Below are positions 52,201-59,284 of a stretch of 64,000 nt of DNA, piece by piece. The translations under genes were made by a program, and so were the position numbers. Source of the stretch: Bettongia penicillata ogilbyi. Taxonomy: Eukaryota; Chordata; Mammalia; Diprotodontia; Potoroidae. The notes below the pieces were generated by a model, which was not told the DNA's origin, made no database searches, and saw only the letters and a list, made by a program, of their open reading frames with translations. Location: positions 868,001-932,000 of the forward strand of contig JAJHZJ010000756.1 of the NCBI GenBank assembly GCA_023548195.1, in the 5' to 3' direction. Each line of letters opens with the position of its first letter. Position 1 is the stretch's first letter.

Positions 52201-55200
52201 CTCCTGTTTTTAAAGATTTCCAAATCCCTTCAGATAACGTTCTTCAGTGTTCAACAACTCTCAGGAAATCCTTCTCATTCATAAAGACCTTATGATGCAT
52301 TTCTAACCCACTTCCTCCTGTTTTATCCTCATTGGAGTCATAAGGGCAGTAGGTCTCATGGCAAATGTGTCAGGGGTAGAGGGTCCAGTATAGTTATTGT
52401 GCATTAAGCCCAGAAGGGAGTGTGCTTTTTTTCCTTTTTTATTTCAGGGGAGATGAAAGGAAGAACACAGAAAATAGGGGCTGAGTTGGGCATCTGAAGC
52501 AGAATGAGAGCTGGCTATCAGTGGCATAGGTGGGCTTACAGGGAACTGTAAACTCCTAGAAATATAGGATTATACATTTGGATAGAGCACTGGGTCTGGA
52601 ATCAGGAAGACCTGAATTTATATCTGACCTATGATACTTCCCAGCTAGGCGCCCATGAGCTAGTCATTTAACTTCCATTTGAATCAGTTTCCTCAGCTAT
52701 AAAACAGGGAAAATAACAACATCTACCTAACCAGGGTGGGCAACTAGGTAGCGAAGTATATAGAAGCTGAATATGGAGTCAAGAAGACTCATCTCCCTGA
52801 GTCCAAATCTGGCCTTAGACACTTACTAGCTGTGTGACCCTGGGCAAGTCACTTAAGCCTGTTTGCCTCAGTTTCCTCATCTGGAAAATGAGCTGGAGAA
52901 GAAAATGGCAAACCATTCCAGTATCTTTGCCAAGAACACCCCAAATGGAGACACAAATAATCAGAACTGAAACAAGTGAACAATATCTACCAGGGTTGTC
53001 ATAAGGAACAAATGATGCAAATAATTGTAAAACAGTACAGCGCTTGTCAAATAATAATTGATTTATACATGTTAGTCATCATCATCATCATGCTTAGCCC
53101 AATTCCTGGCACACAGTAGGTACTTAACAAATGCTTCTTTCCTTCCCTCCTCAAAGAGAGTAGTAGTGTTGTGTTCATTTTTATCTTTGAACCCTCAGCC
53201 CTTGGCATGGTGCCTGGTACTTCCCCTAATGCCACTCTAGGTTGAAATGGACTATATAAAGATTATTTTCCCATAGAATGCTTTTCCAAGAAGCCAAGTG
53301 ACAAGATGAACCTATTCAACAATAAAAACATTATAAATCTATAATGGTTGCAGGTTACCCTATTCCTCAAAGAGTTCTGCCCAATAATCTTACTGGAAAT
53401 CTTGAGATTATAGGGAGGCAGAAGGGTTAGGGGTGAAACAAGGATTGATTTGAAATCAGAAGACCTGAGTTCAAATCCCAATTCTATTGATTCCCAATTT
53501 AATTCAGTTAATTGGACAAGTCAGTTTCCTTATCTGTAAAAGCAAAGGGTTAGACTGGATGGTCACTAAAATTCTTTTAAACATTAAAGCCAATGATCCA
53601 GTGACTATTAGAAACAGTAGGTCAGAGAACCAGCCTCTCTCTCTTCTGTTCAACTGCTCTTTATCTGAGGACTATCTGGGGTACCCCTCCCTCCCCACCG
53701 CCCTGAAATAAGAAGCCACTCTCTCCCTTCTCCCCACGTCCACCTACTTGAATGAAACCCAAGAGGCACAAAGAGGAAACTTAAGTCCAGGGGTTCCCTA
53801 AAGAGGAAAGAAGGGGAAAAAAGGGTGGGAAGGAGTAGGCACACCCTCTTGCCTGGGCTGGATGCCAAACCCCAGTACAGGTAAGACTGGCTGCTCTACC
53901 ACTTCCAACATTTCAGTGCTCCCTCTCCCTGCTACCAGAAATAGCTGCTGAGGACCAGAAACACCTTAGTTCTCCACAACAAACTTCAAGACTTCCTTAC
54001 AACTACCACCAAATGTGGCATGGTATTGTTAACAGAGACAACTCTTTTAAACCTGGCAAACAGGTTTGGGAAATTGGAGACTCATTTGCACAGATTCCCA
54101 TAAAATTAGGAAAGATCTGTAAGGATACTGATGCAGACCTGTTTAGAGCACTCCCACTGGTTTTCCTTTCCTTTAAAAGGGTTTTATGATCCAGACACCT
54201 GCCTAGGAGACTCTACAAAGTAGGGTGAATGGACAAACCATTGGGGCAGAAAAACAAAAAGAGTTAATATGGGGGGGCAGAAGTGGGGAAAAAAGAGAAT
54301 CGAGGACAAAATTTTGAAAGAGATCAGTAGGAATGGACCTTCCTCCTTTTGGGGGGCTTTGGAGGAAGGGGGATATTTGGTTGGGAAGATGCTGATTTCA
54401 TTCAACTCTTGGCTTGCCATAAATAGAGGAAGAAAGTGAGGGTGTTTTTCTGCCCCTCAAGAAATAATGAAGTGTATCCTGCTGAGCTATCTCCCTACTA
54501 CAACTGCCAAACTCTGCAGGACGCCAGATCCACTTCCTATTACAGAATACCATCATACCCAGAGCCTCACTCAGGTCACGACTATATTTTCCCCCATCTC
54601 TAAAATTACAGCCTAATTTAACTGGGCAAATACCTCATGGCCCCTTGGGGAGAAGGGGGAAGGAAGGGGTGCTATCTGTGAATTAATTAAATCCATTGAA
54701 TGATAAACGGAAATGAGTCCTTCAGAACCACCTAGTACACATTTTTTCTTTTACTGGTGAGGAAACAGAAGCCCAGAGAATGAAAAGTGACTAGCTCTGG
54801 GTCCCAGTGCCATCCACGGCTGAGACTGGCTTATATATTGGTTACGTCAAAGCATTCAGAGTCACATGTAAGGTGTTGAAGGTAACGGGGGTCTGGGATG
54901 GAAAAGAGCACAGAAGATCCAGGACTAGGGCCAAGTGTTAGACTAGGATCAGGACCAAAAGCAGCTCCTGAGGGTAGGCAACGCTGCCATGTGTTGTCGG
55001 TGGTTGCACCACTAACTTCCTGCCCAGAGGCACACGTGGCCCTGCGCCCCACAACAGCTTCCTTAGGACGGTGGGTTTCACCACCCATCTCCTCCCAGAC
55101 CTAAGCCTCAGTTATGATCCCACCCCCACCCTTGCTAACCACCACGGTTCCCGAGCATCACTGGCTCCGCCTTACTCTCGGTTCTACCAGACTTCCCCCC

Positions 55201-55510
55201 TTGTCCTTTCGCTACGCCCCCCCCTCCCCGCTACTCCCTCCTTGACCCCAAACTTCCAAGCCTCCATTCCCGTCTCTCTACGAAACCCCTAGCCCGATCA
55301 GCGCCGGGTCTTGGATGCCCCGACCCTGCTAAATATCTGGTTCTGGGGCCCGGGTGACCTTCACACTGACCTCCCCACCACCACCACCACCACCACCACC
55401 ACCACCTTCCCCTCACTCCCGTCCCCATCCCGGGTTCGGCCCTGGCACTGACCCCCGCTGTGGCGCTTCAGTCTCAGGCTGGCTCGGATGCTGCGGACGA
55501 ACCCGTCCAT
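25758..55510 (-). CDS. DENND2D: DENND2D: DENN domain-containing protein 2D, complete 12-exon gene
   Basis: Twelve minus-strand coding exons total 1407 bases, or 468 residues plus stop. In transcript order they are 55453-55510, 47785-47960, 46621-46733, 43882-43951, 42900-42977, 40871-41011, 39935-40083, 37155-37332, 33883-33924, 32986-33070, 32350-32589 and 25758-25834. Every junction is GT-AG and in phase. The protein matches DENND2D (human 471 aa, as I recall). A divergent N-terminus is followed by the uDENN part (from about residue 49, HFFEYLFVVSL), the cDENN core (about 150-320, with SWAHTYIPVVPE) and dDENN (about 320-440, HVSGPF to FVKTQLFSLFIQE). It ends in a lysine-rich tail, KKQKKPKEKTVK. 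DENND2 proteins are reported exchange factors for Rab9-type GTPases in endosomal traffic. No stop or frameshift was found, so the gene appears functional. The first exon is the least certain part. Confidence 0.95.
26095..26390 (+). repeat. two head-to-tail copies of the unassigned ancient repeat
   Basis: The first starts AGCAAGCATTTATAGAGGGC and the second CAAGCATTTGTTAAGCATTT. Both continue with TTTGCAAAGCG- or ATACAAAGAAAGGCA-type text. Confidence 0.6.
26687..28450 (+). mobile_element. half-L1 (HAL1-like) element A, 5' part, interrupted by element B
   Basis: Starts GGGAGTGGAGCCAAGATGGC, a typical L1-type 5' end. About 900 bases of leader follow, then a decayed ORF1 from ATG at 27598-27600. 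Readable parts are a coiled-coil-like stretch (LLKETQKNAEENNTF, EKNALKSRINQMERKVQRLT), the RRM-like part (ITDLESRSRRDNLKIFGVPE) and the C-terminal domain (KRKTPRNIVAKFQSSQVKEK). In-frame stops occur after NHEK, after LTEKK and after ILEPEG. The element is broken at 28450 by element B and resumes at 31065. Confidence 0.85.
28451..31064 (+). mobile_element. half-L1 (HAL1-like) element B, nearly complete, nested in element A
   Basis: Starts GGGGGGCAGAGCCAAGATGG and ends in AAAAATAAATAG plus a T-rich tail. It has a leader, one decayed ORF1 (29188-30082) and a G/A-rich 3' UTR. No endonuclease or reverse transcriptase ORF2 lies between, so it is an ORF1-only element. It is flanked by imperfect copies of the target, AAACGGTCATTTGAAGAA (28430-28447) and AAATGGTCATTCAATGAA (31065-31082), and the latter resumes element A's ORF1. 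Confidence 0.85.
29260..30082 (+). pseudogene. decayed L1-type ORF1 protein of element B
   Basis: An open stretch at 29260-29715 encodes a coiled coil (KENQKNAEENNTFKKRITQL, LKSRISQMKKKVQKLTEQNS). It then gives TTDLENRSRRDNLKIMGLPE of the RRM-like part. After a stop and a frameshift the C-terminal domain continues in another frame at 29825-30082 (LLSKLSIILQGNKWSFNDIE). These are the three parts of L1 ORF1p, an RNA-binding chaperone. It is inactive. Confidence 0.85.
31065..32118 (+). mobile_element. half-L1 element A, 3' part
   Basis: Resumes ORF1's last codons (near GGACTTTCAAGTATTCTTGA), then the same purine-rich 3' UTR as element B: TTGGGAGGAGAAAGGGAGAA, AACATGACTATTACATTAG and AATGAATGTTGAAAATAAAT. 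No ORF2 is present. Confidence 0.85.
32240..32283. repeat. (CA)n microsatellite, interrupted
   Basis: CA units with TA interruptions, 67 bases from the exon 11 boundary on the intron 11 side. Confidence 0.95.
32350..32589 (-). CDS. DENND2D: DENND2D exon 11 (dDENN)
   Basis: A 240-base exon: LEQVNEHVSGPFMQFFIRIV through RRFVKKFVKTQLFSLFIQEA and RTPHAG (split Gly). The acceptor is GTCCTTGCAG and the donor GTGAGC. It is the longest exon and gives the clearest family match. Confidence 0.96.
32986..33070 (-). CDS. DENND2D: DENND2D exon 10
   Basis: An 85-base exon: VGDEGDILPPKLQNDILSSL then AQGSNDLQ plus one base. The acceptor is TCTCCTAG and the donor GTAAGT. Confidence 0.93.
33394..33528. repeat. 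(GGAA)n microsatellite in a 135-base pure purine tract
   Basis: GGAA units run uninterrupted from about 33431 to 33495, inside a purine-only stretch. In the DENND2D transcript it is a long polypyrimidine (UUCC) tract upstream of exon 10. Confidence 0.97.
33640..33830 (+). repeat. L2 LINE 3' remnant
   Basis: GAAAGCAAGAACTTTGTGTC, CTTCCTGTCCCCAGGATCCA and CAGAGTACCTTGCCCACAGT fit the L2 3' end. Confidence 0.6.
33883..33924 (-). CDS. DENND2D: DENND2D exon 9 (42-base micro-exon)
   Basis: Fourteen codons, VLLVDLCAGTFIRS, phase 0 on both sides. The acceptor is TTTGCTTTAG and the donor GTGAGT. An L2 remnant ends just on the low-coordinate side. Confidence 0.93.
34880..35060 (+). repeat. MIR-like SINE remnant
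   Basis: GAAGACCTGGGTTCAAATCC, CTGGGTCACTCACTTAACTT and TTCCGTGCCTCAG are in forward order. Confidence 0.65.
35593..35884 (+). mobile_element. composite SINE, copy 2 (both ends slightly worn)
   Basis: Same head (GCCAAAGAAGACCATGCCAT, TGACAGGACTTGCACTTGAC) and same reversed tail (GGTTAAGTGACTTGTCCAAG, TTTGAACTGAGGTCCTCCTG) as copies 1 and 3. The last bases are degraded. It sits in the 3' part of an L2 end. Confidence 0.8.
37155..37332 (-). CDS. DENND2D: DENND2D exon 8
   Basis: A 178-base exon: TLSQCIHAAVALLYPFSWAH, then TYIPVVPE, TPFMVGVQKRF and DSPMEE. The acceptor is TCTTCTCCAG and the donor GTATGA. It carries the SWxHTYIPVVP signature of DENN domains. Confidence 0.96.
37622..37775 (+). 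repeat. DNA-transposon-like short repeat, family unassigned
   Basis: Starts AGTTCTTAACTTTTTCC, then ATGTCATGGTGAAACCCATG, AATGTTTTTAATCAAATACA and AAATATAGTTATCTAAATAT. Related copies lie at 41163 (reverse), 51055 and 60850. Confidence 0.55.
39180..39305 (+). repeat. L2 LINE 3' end
   Basis: TCTCTTTGAGGGCAAAGACT, TGCATCCCAGCACCTAGTAT and GATAAATACTTAAGAAAATG match the usual L2 tail order. Confidence 0.7.
39935..40083 (-). CDS. DENND2D: DENND2D exon 7
   Basis: A 149-base exon in the cDENN core: FISLTRPLDSRLEHVDLRSL, then EQILQIFAS and LERRIIFLAEDLS (last codon split). The acceptor is CCCCTTGCAG and the donor GTAGGC. Confidence 0.95.
40084..40870 (-). other. DENND2D intron 6 (787 bases)
   Basis: Holds one marsupial-type SINE (40432-40670); the rest is unremarkable. 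Confidence 0.8.
40432..40670 (+). repeat. tRNA-derived SINE (marsupial type)
   Basis: GTGTAGTGGATAGTGTCAGG, CTGAGTTCAAATCTGGCC, AAATGGCAAACCATTCCAAT and GGTCATGAAGAGTCAGACAT, ending in ACTGAAAAATGACTGAACAA. Confidence 0.85.
40871..41011 (-). CDS. DENND2D: DENND2D exon 6
   Basis: A 141-base, phase-0 exon of 47 codons: ILDEVEKRHQISMAVIYPFM through KSFIPDSGTE. The acceptor is TTCTCTACAG and the donor GTGGGC. Confidence 0.95.
41163..41355 (-). repeat. DNA-transposon-like short repeat, reverse copy
   Basis: The reverse strand starts GGTTCTTAACCATTTCTGTT, then TCATGGACCCTTCTGACAGC and AGAATAATGTTAAACATAAT, as in the copies at 37622, 51055 and 60850. Confidence 0.5.
41670..42055 (+). repeat. two MIR-like SINE remnants
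   Basis: First (41670-41830): GGATCTGGATTCAAATCC and TTCCTCTTCTGTAAAAGAAA. Second (41895-42055): CTCTTCATCTGTAAAATGGG and CCTGCCTCACAGGGTTGTGA. Confidence 0.65.
42260..42515 (-). repeat. MIR-family SINE (well preserved)
   Basis: GGTAGCATTTGCATAGCACA, CACAACAACCCTAGGAGGTA, GACTTGCCCAGGGTCGCACA and GAATTCAGGTTTTCTTGACT are in the same order as the copy at 23540. Confidence 0.85.
42900..42977 (-). CDS. DENND2D: DENND2D exon 5
   Basis: A 78-base, phase-0 exon of 26 codons: PVGPGPRLPIVYCIISC then IGCFGLFSK. The acceptor is GTCTTTGCAG and the donor GTAGGG. Confidence 0.95.
42978..43881 (-). other. DENND2D intron 4 (904 bases)
   Basis: About a third is composite SINE copy 3; the rest shows nothing recognisable. 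Confidence 0.8.
43194..43492 (+). mobile_element. composite SINE, copy 3
   Basis: Head: CTTCGTTGCCAAAGAAGACC to GACTTTGTTTTGAGTGAGTG. Reversed tRNA/MIR-like tail: GGTTAAGTGACTTGCCCAAT to CACCACCTAGCTGCCCC. Flanking TGCTGGGGAAAT (43181) and TGCTGGGAAAAT (43494) fit a target-site duplication. Confidence 0.85.
43882..43951 (-). CDS. DENND2D: DENND2D exon 4
   Basis: A 70-base exon: ETFSFVLTNMDGTRKIGYCR then RLL. The acceptor is CAACTTCAG. The donor GTACTG is weak at +4 to +6. Its length is not a multiple of three, so skipping would shift the frame. Confidence 0.92.
44255..45475 (+). mobile_element. L3/CR1-type LINE remnant, forward copy
   Basis: Decayed reverse transcriptase text near 44500-44530 reads as the (D)F-KAF(D)K-(V)SHA region. 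Later FWVPHFGVDNDKLERVQRR near 45095-45155 matches the CR1/L3 C-terminal motif. The 3' part has GAGGCAGATTTCAGCTTGAA and AAAAGTGGAATGGGATAT, as in L3. Many stops; inactive. Confidence 0.75.
45478..45790 (-). mobile_element. L3/CR1-type LINE remnant, inverted copy
   Basis: The reverse complement matches the first part of the forward copy. Over about 88 bases (45667-45755 against 44285-44372) I count only five mismatches. Identity falls off toward 45480. Confidence 0.75.
46040..46226. repeat. (GT)n-(GA)n-(GGGAGA)n purine microsatellite
   Basis: GT units (46051-46060), mixed GA-rich sequence, about 27 GA units (46141-46194), then GGGAGA hexamers to 46226. The last 86 bases are purine only. Confidence 0.97.
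46240..46345 (+). repeat. MIR-like SINE remnant
   Basis: GTGGTATTGTGGCTAGAGCA, TGTGGGACCTCAGGCAGTTC and CAACTCTCTAAGATTATGAG. A similar remnant lies at 6650-6790. Confidence 0.5.
46621..46733 (-). CDS. DENND2D: DENND2D exon 3
   Basis: A 113-base exon: RENLLRGQQEEEERLHGAIP, LFCFPDGNEW and LTEYPR (last codon split). The acceptor is TACCATACAG and the donor GTATGG. The CFPDG motif is typical of DENN proteins. Confidence 0.95.
46734..47784 (-). other. DENND2D intron 2 (1.05 kb)
   Basis: One MIR-like remnant (47045-47190, reverse: AGAACCTCAGAGGTCATATA, GTGGGGTTTGAACCCTGTTC). Otherwise unremarkable. Confidence 0.75.
47785..47960 (-). CDS. DENND2D: DENND2D exon 2
   Basis: A 176-base exon, acceptor CTGTTTCAG, donor GTAAGG. 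It encodes an acidic linker (PEEALGEDKKETEES), then the start of uDENN: NYAGGPHFFEYLFVVSL and DYEPTITYQFPK. Confidence 0.95.
48365..48545 (-). repeat. MIR-like SINE
   Basis: GAAAGGGACCTCAGAGACTG, ACAGGTAAGGAAATGAGGCC, CAAGGTCACATAGGTAGTAA and GATTTGAACCCAGGTCC. Confidence 0.7.
51055..51230 (+). repeat. DNA-transposon-like short repeat
   Basis: GAGTTTCTTAAGCGTTTTTG, GTGCATAAAATAAAATAGGA and ATATGGTTATCAAAAGATG. Same family as 37622, 41163 and 60850. Confidence 0.55.
51828..52062 (+). repeat. tRNA-derived SINE (marsupial type)
   Basis: GTAGTGGATAGAATATTGAA, GAAATCTGGCCTCAGACACT, AAATGACAAACTACTCCAGT and GGGGTCATGAAGAGTTGGAC. Confidence 0.85.
52555..52985 (+). repeat. two adjacent tRNA-derived SINEs
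   Basis: The first (52555-52730) is truncated, ending in an AACAACATCTACCTA stretch. The second (52735-52985) is full: ACTAGGTAGCGAAGTATATA, GACCCTGGGCAAGTCACTTA, GGCAAACCATTCCAGTATCT and ATGGAGACACAAATAATCAG. Confidence 0.8.
54700..54825 (-). repeat. MIR-like SINE remnant
   Basis: TTTACTGGTGAGGAAACAGA, AGCCCAGAGAATGAAAAGTG and ACTAGCTCTGGGTCCCAGTG. Confidence 0.55.
55375..55406. repeat. (CCA)n repeat next to the DENND2D exon 1 donor
   Basis: About ten CCA units; GGT/TGG units on the transcribed sense strand, starting 46 bases after the splice donor. Confidence 0.95.
55453..55510 (-). CDS. DENND2D: DENND2D exon 1 coding part (start codon)
   Basis: ATG at 55510-55508 sits in a strong context (GGGCCATGG) within the CpG-rich block. 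It encodes MDGFVRSIRASLRLKRHSG plus one base, then donor GTCAGT. That single base completes the Val codon left open by exon 2, so the phase supports this exon. The N-terminus differs from the human form I remember, so an alternative first exon is possible. Confidence 0.75.
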
Positions 55511-55598
55511 GGCCCCTCAAGGTGCGGGACTCCTCAGGCTGCGGGTTCCCCGCGGTCCCCGCCCCCCTACTCCACCCTGCCCCCCACTGCTGCCATGG

Positions 55599-55613
55599 CA
55601 CTTTCACTTTCAC
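55599..55613 (-). promoter_or_regulatory. IRF-type element (GAAAGTGAAAGT) upstream of DENND2D
   Basis: The minus strand reads GTGAAAGTGAAAGTG. This contains a perfect GAAANNGAAANN core, the IRF/PRDM1-type binding site, about 90 bases upstream of the proposed start codon. Function is inferred from the motif and its position. Confidence 0.55.
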
Positions 55614-55924
55614 GCCAGGGAAGGAGAGAGGAGGGCGGTCCGGGGGCGGGGCAGCTCACCTTCCGAGCCCAGGAGCCGCCCTCTCCTCACCTGCCCGGGG
55701 AGTTGGCCCCAGCTCCAACTTCGGGGCTGCATCCCGGGCGGCCGACAGCGCTCCCGGGCCCGGCTATCCCGGAATAGGGCGGTGCTGAATCTCCGGGGCT
55801 GGGCTGTCCCGACCCTCGGGAGGAGATTCCGACTTTCGGATCTCCTCCTTTCCCCGCCCCCTCAGAGGAAAACGTCCAAGGGGAGGTCGAGGGAGTTAAT
55901 GTTCGAATGGCCCAGCCTTGGTCT

Positions 55925-56245
55925 GACCCGGGTTGGAGAATTGTGCTCAGCCCTGGGCGTCTCACTTTGGGAAAACACACTGATGAGCTGGAGAGCGTCC
56001 AGGGACGAATGACCAGCATGTTGGGTGGATTGGATACCTCTCCATGCAAGGACTGATTAGGGGCTGAGCGTGCGAGGGAATGGAGGTGGGGAGGGTGGGA
56101 GAACACACTGACGGGGTCGTCATACGAGTAAGAGGGATTCTGCTTTGTGCCAGAGGGTCAAACTAAGAGCAATGGGTCCACTAGATGGGAAAGCTTCCTA
56201 GACATGAGAGCTGCCCAGAAGTGAGACGTCTGTCTCTGAAGGTAG
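55925..56245 (+). repeat. L3/CR1 LINE 3' fragment
   Basis: GAGAATTGTGCTCAGCCCTG, GATGAGCTGGAGAGCGTCCA and GAGCAATGGGTCCACTAGAT, the L3 3' order. Confidence 0.7.
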
Positions 56246-56279
56246 CAATCTTCCCTTCACCGAAGTTCCTAGAATCACA

Positions 56280-56450
56280 GATTCGGAGGGAAGGTGAGAG
56301 TGGGAGAACTTTAGAAGCCATCTAGTCTAATTCTATGATTTTTAGATGAAGAAACAGGGACCCCTAAAAGTTCAGTGACGACTTGCACAAGGTCACATAG
56401 ACATGACAAAGACAGGATTTAAACCGGGTCTGGGTGACCCGGGCTTATTT
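56280..56450 (-). repeat. MIR-like SINE
   Basis: CATCTAGTCTAATTCTATGA, TTTAGATGAAGAAACAGGGA, ACTTGCACAAGGTCACATAG and GGATTTAAACCGGGTC. Confidence 0.65.
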
Positions 56451-57759
56451 TTCCCCCTTCTTTCCACCAGGCCCCCACTTGGACTCCTGGAATGAGGTCA
56501 TGTGAAAGTGTGGAAAGAGCTCTTTCTTGGGCAAGTGACCTCCCCAGTCGCAAAGATCTCATGTGCAAATGAAGAAATTGGATTAGATAACTTCTGAGGG
56601 GCCCTATCCTATCTCATCTCCCCCAATGCCTTTAGCCTATGCTGTCCTTTAAGCAATCCCACTCCCCACAAAGCCTTGATCTTCTCCTTCCCTGGGTCCC
56701 CATTCTCCCTTTTTCAGTTCACTCCATCCCTGTGCTCCTTTCCCTTACCTCCAAATTTGCTCAGACCCTGAAACTCCAGTTATTGGAGATGAACCTCAGT
56801 ATTTGCAGAATTTCACCCTTTTGACCAATCCTATCTTTCACCCCCTAGAATGGCTCACCTCAGCTGCCAAGGCCTTCTGTCGATAAATCTTCTGCCCTGG
56901 CTCTACCCCTAGAGCTGCTGATACCTAGAGGTTATAACACCCTCCTCCATTTTTGGTTAACCAGGAAGAAGGACCCTCAAGGAAAGTTGATTAGACTTCA
57001 CAGAAATAACCATCATAATGCAACACCCTTTACCCTACCCCTGAAACTTCTTCCAAGCAGAATTTTGTGTACAGATTATCCAACTCTGGGTGGGGAGATG
57101 GAAGTTTAGAGGTAGAAAGTCCAACCCTAGTATTAAATAGTCTAGTCTCAGCTCAAAAGAGTCCGACAGCACTTTTAGTCTGTACTGTGCAATTTAGGCT
57201 TAATTACACACTGTCTTGTATTGTTTTCTGATTCATGCATGCATATCTTCCTCTATAATCCACCCACCCCCAAGTAACTCATAAGTTTCTTAAGGGAAGG
57301 GGCTTTACTATATATTTTTATGTCTCCCCCATATAATTCAGGACACATACTAGATATTCTATAAATGATGAATTATTCAATTATTACTTGTCTATTATAA
57401 TAGACCAGATGAGATGTGGTAAAAATGGCTGTGTGAGTAGATAGAAGAAAATAGACGAATGAAATTTTGTAGAGGTAGAATTGACAAGGCTTGCCACCAA
57501 TTGGGTGTGGGACAGGGGTGAGGGAGAGTGAGCAGGTAAAGGTGGGGCTCAACTTTTGCCCAAATTTTCCTCCCTTGTGCCATATTCCTCTCTTCTTTTG
57601 AATGACAACTCAAATTCCGTTCTCTGACCACTCATTTTCAATTAACCTTCAGTAATTAGCCCACCTCTATTTATATTTTAGTACATCAAGTGTACATAAT
57701 TTCATTGGTAAAAGTATTCTTTCTATCTATACAGAAAGTAGCCCCTCCATCACTCAACT

Positions 57760-59050
57760 CAAGTCATTCCTTTTCTCAATTCTTATCTCTCTTGAGGTCT
57801 TTGTAGTATTTGATGCCAATGACCACTTTCTCTTTCTGATTACTCTTTCCTCTTTTGGTTTTCAGGATCCCTTTCTTTCTTGGATCTTTTCCTGCCTGAT
57901 TGACTACTCCTTCTCAACCAGCTACTAGAACATAATTGGTATTTCATTTTCTAACTATGATTGTATGCTAAGATTCTATTCTGGGCCTTCCCTCTCTCCA
58001 CTCTCATCGACTACAGTTTCGATGACCATTTCTACAAAAATTACTCCTAGACATATATATAATATATACATATAAATAGAATATATGCATATATATGTAT
58101 ATATTCAGGCCTACTCTTTCTCTTGAATTCCAGTCCTCTAGGGACAAGTAAATTAGATGTCCCATAGGCATCTTAAACTCAACATGTCCAAGTCAGGATT
58201 CATTATCTTTCTCCTCCAAAACAACCCTTCTCTCAACTCTCTTTCTGTTGTGTACACTACTACCTTTTCAGCCATCAAGAATCACAACTTCAGAGTTATC
58301 CTCACCTGTTTGCTCTCCCTCACCCACATCCCACACCCAATTGGTGTCAAACTTAGTTAATTTTAATATTTCATTCATCTGCCCCCTTCTCTCTACTCAC
58401 AGAGCCATTTTTATCACATCTCTTTTTGTCTAGAACAATAGCTTCTTAATTGGTCTCCCTGCCATGTCTACCAATATCCCTCCATGACTGTCCCAATAAT
58501 TTTCTGTAGGTGCCATTCCCACCATATCACTCCCAGGTTTAATAAACTCCGTTGATCTCTCTGGGATCAATAGCAATTTCCTCTGGAATTTAAAAATTTT
58601 TCTTAACCTCATTCTAACCTATCTATACAGGTTTATTACATACATCATTCCCCTTCACACACTGTAGAGTCCATTCAAACTGGCCTTCCTGCTTTCTCAC
58701 ACATGACATCTTCCATTTCTCCAAATCCGTACCTGCTATTCTCTGTACCTAAAAGTGTACTTATTCCTCACCTCTGACTCCTTCAGAGCTAAGATCAATG
58801 TCACTTCCTACAGGAGGCCTTCCCAATCCTTTTTCCTTTCCCCTTCTGCTAGTATTTCAACATTAAAATTACTGTGTCTTTATTTTGAATATATTTTGTG
58901 ACATCTTCTATGGGTACATCTTGTCTCCTCTATCAGAAGGTCTGCTCCCTGAGGGCAGAAATGATTTCATTTTCCTCTTTGTATCCCAGCACCAAGCACA
59001 GTGACTGGCATATGGTGAGTCCTTAATGAATAAAGGTTTATGGGTTGGTT
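57760..59050 (+). mobile_element. L2 LINE, 3' 1.3 kb, decayed
   Basis: Parallels the copy at 21260: CATCTTAAACTCAACATGTC, TTAATTGGTCTCCCTGCC, CACCATATCACTCCCAGGTT and the terminal GTATCCCAGCACCAAGCACA. An (AT)n tract (58050-58105) interrupts it. Confidence 0.8.
58050..58105. repeat. AT-rich (TA)n-like tract inside L2
   Basis: Imperfect ATATAT repeats with TATGCATA interruptions. Confidence 0.9.
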
Positions 59051-59284
59051 GACTTAGTCTTTGAGAATTGCTGTGGTCAAAACTTTCATCGACCTGTGAT
59101 CTGTGTTGAGAAGCCTTTGGAGATTTAACTAAATGGTCCATAGGAGAACAGCCAGGTGTGTACTCAAAAACTTTCCATCTTGTGAGCCTCCAGGTCTCAT
59201 ACTGTGCTGGCATAGCTTTCAGGAACCCAGGGTTCTCTCCACATAGTGATGAGACATTAGAGTTGTTCTTGCTGTTGCTATGAT

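Larger units (their letters stand above)
47961..55452 (-). other. DENND2D intron 1 (7.5 kb)
   Basis: Holds MIR-like pieces (48365-48545, 51240-51380, 53410-53580, 54700-54825), an L3-like end (50285-50410) and a transposon-like repeat (51055-51230). It also has tRNA-derived SINEs (51828-52062, 52555-52730, 52735-52985), a MIR/L2 end (53085-53235) and a CCA repeat near the donor. 48560-49260 is unique and unusually open in several frames but has no recognisable protein. Confidence 0.7.
55130..55870 (-). promoter_or_regulatory. CpG-rich promoter/first-exon region of DENND2D
   Basis: This is the only clearly GC- and CpG-dense block in the window, surrounding the DENND2D start codon. It includes a GC box (GGGGGCGGGG, 55642-55651) and an IRF element (55599-55613). 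No TATA box was seen, so dispersed initiation is expected. The exact transcription start cannot be read from sequence. Confidence 0.75.

Noticed and set aside
55354..56106. Several overlapping open frames of 100-174 codons in the CpG-rich block
   Set aside because: GC-rich DNA has few stops by composition; Pro/Gly/Arg/Ser-rich translations include the CCA repeat, and only the short DENND2D frame fits a splice phase.
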